From Maribacter flavus (GTDB lineage Bacteria; Bacteroidota; Bacteroidia; Flavobacteriales; Flavobacteriaceae), in assembly GCF_008386635.1 (NCBI RefSeq), contig NZ_VUOE01000003.1, positions 248,001-312,000 of the forward strand: a stretch of DNA of 64,000 bases, in the 5' to 3' direction. The notes beneath the pieces were generated by a model. The model was not told the origin of the DNA. It saw only the letters and a program-made list of their open reading frames with translations, and made no database searches. Below, piece after piece: positions 62,462-64,000 of the stretch. The translations under genes were made by a program, and so were the position numbers. Every line of letters starts with the position of its first letter. Position 1 is the first letter of the stretch.

Positions 62462-63468
62462 ATGTACTTTTTAGTTACCATTAAGTGTATGAGGTCGATA
62501 ATTCTACTACTGTACCCTGTTTCATTATCATACCAACCAATAATTTTGACCATTTTTCCAATAACGGAGGTCATTAGTGAATCAAACGTACAAGAATAAG
62601 AACTATTGTTTATATCAATGGAGACTATGGGATCTTCCGTATAAAAAAGTATGTTTCTTAGTTCATTTTTGGACGCTTTTTCAAAAGTATCATTAATTTC
62701 CTTTATTGTGGTATTTCTTTTAACATTGAAGGTAATATCTGTCAATGAGCCGTTTGGGACCGGTACGCGTATACCACAACCGCCAATTACATCCTCCAAA
62801 TCCGGAAAAATGCTGGTCAAGGCTTTAGCCGCTCCTGTGGTCGTAGGAACGATGGATTGACCCGCCGCCCGTGCCCTCCTTAAATCCTTGTGGGGCTGGT
62901 CGTGAAGACTTTGGTCCGATGTGTAGGAATGGATGGTGGTAATATATGCCTGCTCTATGCCGCAAAGATCATTGATGACCTTGATCATTGGGGCCGCGTT
63001 GTTGGTTGTACAGGATGCGTTGGATATAATTTGGTCTTCCTTGGTCAAGACCGATTCATTTATACCATAGACCACCATCTTTATATCCTGATCTGCGGGT
63101 GGTACAGAAAGAATAACCTTTTTTGCGCCGTTTTTAATGTGATTATCTAAAGACTCCTTAGTCTTGAATTTCCCAGTACTTTCAACCACCAAATCTACTT
63201 GGAGCAAACCCCAGTCAATATCCTTTGGGTGTAATTTGTTCGTTAAGGCTATTTTGGTACCATTGACAATCAAGGTATTTTCTTCAAAAGTGACTTTGCC
63301 TTTAAATACACCGTGAATACTGTCGTATTTGAGTAAATGGGCGAGCGTTTCCGCGTTCGCAAGGTCGTTTATGGCAACGACCTGTAGGTCTGGATAGTTT
63401 TGAACGAGTCTGAGAAATGTTCGGCCAATTCTCCCGAAACCATTGATTCCTATTCTGATTTTTTTCAT
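62458..63468 (-). CDS. gap: Glyceraldehyde-3-phosphate dehydrogenase, type I
   Basis: Glycolytic enzyme with NAD(P) cofactor, 336 residues. The Rossmann start is INGFGRIGRTFLRL (8-21), and the catalytic cysteine is C153 in SNASCTTNNAAPM (the second Cys of the common SCTTNC motif is Asn here). The C-terminal WYDNETGYSSRIIDL is canonical. It overlaps the start of the histidine kinase and follows lipA by 57 bases. Confidence 0.95.
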   Translation of the reverse strand: MKKIRIGINGFGRIGRTFLRLVQNYPDLQVVAINDLANAETLAHLLKYDSIHGVFKGKVTFEENTLIVNGTKIALTNKLHPKDIDWGLLQVDLVVESTGKFKTKESLDNHIKNGAKKVILSVPPADQDIKMVVYGINESVLTKEDQIISNASCTTNNAAPMIKVINDLCGIEQAYITTIHSYTSDQSLHDQPHKDLRRARAAGQSIVPTTTGAAKALTSIFPDLEDVIGGCGIRVPVPNGSLTDITFNVKRNTTIKEINDTFEKASKNELRNILFYTEDPIVSIDINNSSYSCTFDSLMTSVIGKMVKIIGWYDNETGYSSRIIDLIHLMVTKKYI

Positions 63469-63525
63469 TGTTACCGCAATTAAACAGAAATCTTTACAGG
63501 TCTCAACGTCTCCAAGAATGTGCTA

Positions 63526-64000
63526 TTAATGAATATGTTTATGCGCCTTGTAGGAAGAACGAACCAAAGCCCCACTCTCTACATGTCTAAAACCCATTTT
63601 CAGTCCAATTTCCTCGTATTTTTTGAATTGGTCCGGGGTAATGAATTCCTTTACCGGAAGGTGTTTTTTGGAAGGCTGTAAATACTGTCCAATAGTCACC
63701 ACATCTACATTGGCATCCCTTAGATCGCGCATCGTCTGGATGACCTCTTCTTCCAATTCTCCAAGCCCTAACATGATGCCAGACTTTGTCCTGTTCACAC
63801 CATTTGCACGCAAATATCGTAAGACTTCCAAACTACGCTCGTATTTTGCCTGTATCCTAACCTCGCGTGTCAACCGCTTTACCGTTTCCATATTATGCGA
63901 AACAACCTCGGGGGAAACTGATATAATTCGGTCCAAATGTTTTTCAATTCCCTGAAAATCGGGGATCAATGTTTCTAAGGTTGTTTGGGGATTCATTCTT
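63526..64000 (-). CDS. lipA: Lipoyl synthase, C-terminal part (cut by window edge)
   Basis: The frame is open to the window end and covers about the last 158 residues of lipoyl synthase, the radical-SAM enzyme that inserts two sulfur atoms into octanoyl chains on lipoyl carrier domains. Family segments are [22 protein letters not shown] and [15 protein letters not shown], and the terminal RSSYKAHKH includes the conserved serine RSSY motif that binds the auxiliary iron-sulfur cluster. The radical-SAM CxxxCxxC motif lies outside the window. Confidence 0.95.
   Translation of the reverse strand, partial: RMNPQTTLETLIPDFQGIEKHLDRIISVSPEVVSHNMETVKRLTREVRIQAKYERSLEVLRYLRANGVNRTKSGIMLGLGELEEEVIQTMRDLRDANVDVVTIGQYLQPSKKHLPVKEFITPDQFKKYEEIGLKMGFRHVESGALVRSSYKAHKHIH

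Overview
The window is a 64 kb chromosomal segment of a bacterium from the Bacteroidota, most probably a marine member of the Flavobacteriaceae (Maribacter, Zobellia or Arenibacter type). This placement is inferred from the content: several parts or cargo proteins of the type IX secretion system (PorT, the Plug protein, a PorP/SprF-like protein, two proteins with type B gliding-motility C-terminal domains), a sodium-pumping Na+-NQR, menaquinone synthesis, the Bacteroidota -7 promoter box TAnnTTTG before many genes, and few Shine-Dalgarno sequences. No IS element, integrase, prophage, CRISPR array, rRNA or tRNA was seen.

Layout. 1-8.6 kb: start of an exported protein (possibly TamL), a TrmH-type RNA methyltransferase, porT and ubiE/menG, a folded leader before trkA-trkH (K+ uptake), then aspC, a fatty-acid desaturase and rsmG. 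8.9-14 kb: an exported DinB-like protein, then on the minus strand Plug (DUF5103), DUF3667, apaG and pruA. 14.2-21.8 kb: nqrABCDEF, a small Nqr-linked protein and apbE, which together make and flavinylate the Na+ pump. 21.8-25 kb: a methyltransferase, map and gpmI. 25.3-28.3 kb: two tandem exported ankyrin proteins, a small membrane protein, and M48 and M15 peptidases. 28.5-33.4 kb: a 1264-residue tail-fibre-like surface protein with nearly identical 198-bp repeats, followed by a type IX cargo protein. 33.8-38.3 kb: two overlapping CarboxypepD_reg-like paralogues, a DUF6702-like protein and an M1 aminopeptidase. 38.4-47.3 kb: tatA, PAP2, an O-methyltransferase, GNAT, kynureninase with an MFS transporter, two envelope proteins, a sigma factor with a 62-residue partner and an MscS-type channel, then clpP. 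47.4-51.2 kb: a large type B cargo protein with its PorP/SprF-like partner. 51.6-55.4 kb: a light/DNA-repair cluster (flavin reductase, DUF2256, cryptochrome DASH, FeS photolyase). 55.5-64 kb: kynurenine 3-monooxygenase, DUF4174, a cysteine-free relative of zinc-ribbon coiled-coil proteins, a Nif3-like protein, lpxK, a hybrid histidine kinase, gap and the C-terminal half of lipA.

Most of the window is housekeeping and envelope biology, and I see no clear, wholly new defence or biosynthetic system. The best leads are the folded RNA-like leader of trkA, the sigma factor/62-residue protein/channel operon, the photolyase operon with its 48-residue DUF2256 gene and a repeat-derived N-terminus, the tail-fibre-like repeat protein paired with a type IX cargo, and the 14-bp perfect inverted repeat before the second ankyrin gene.
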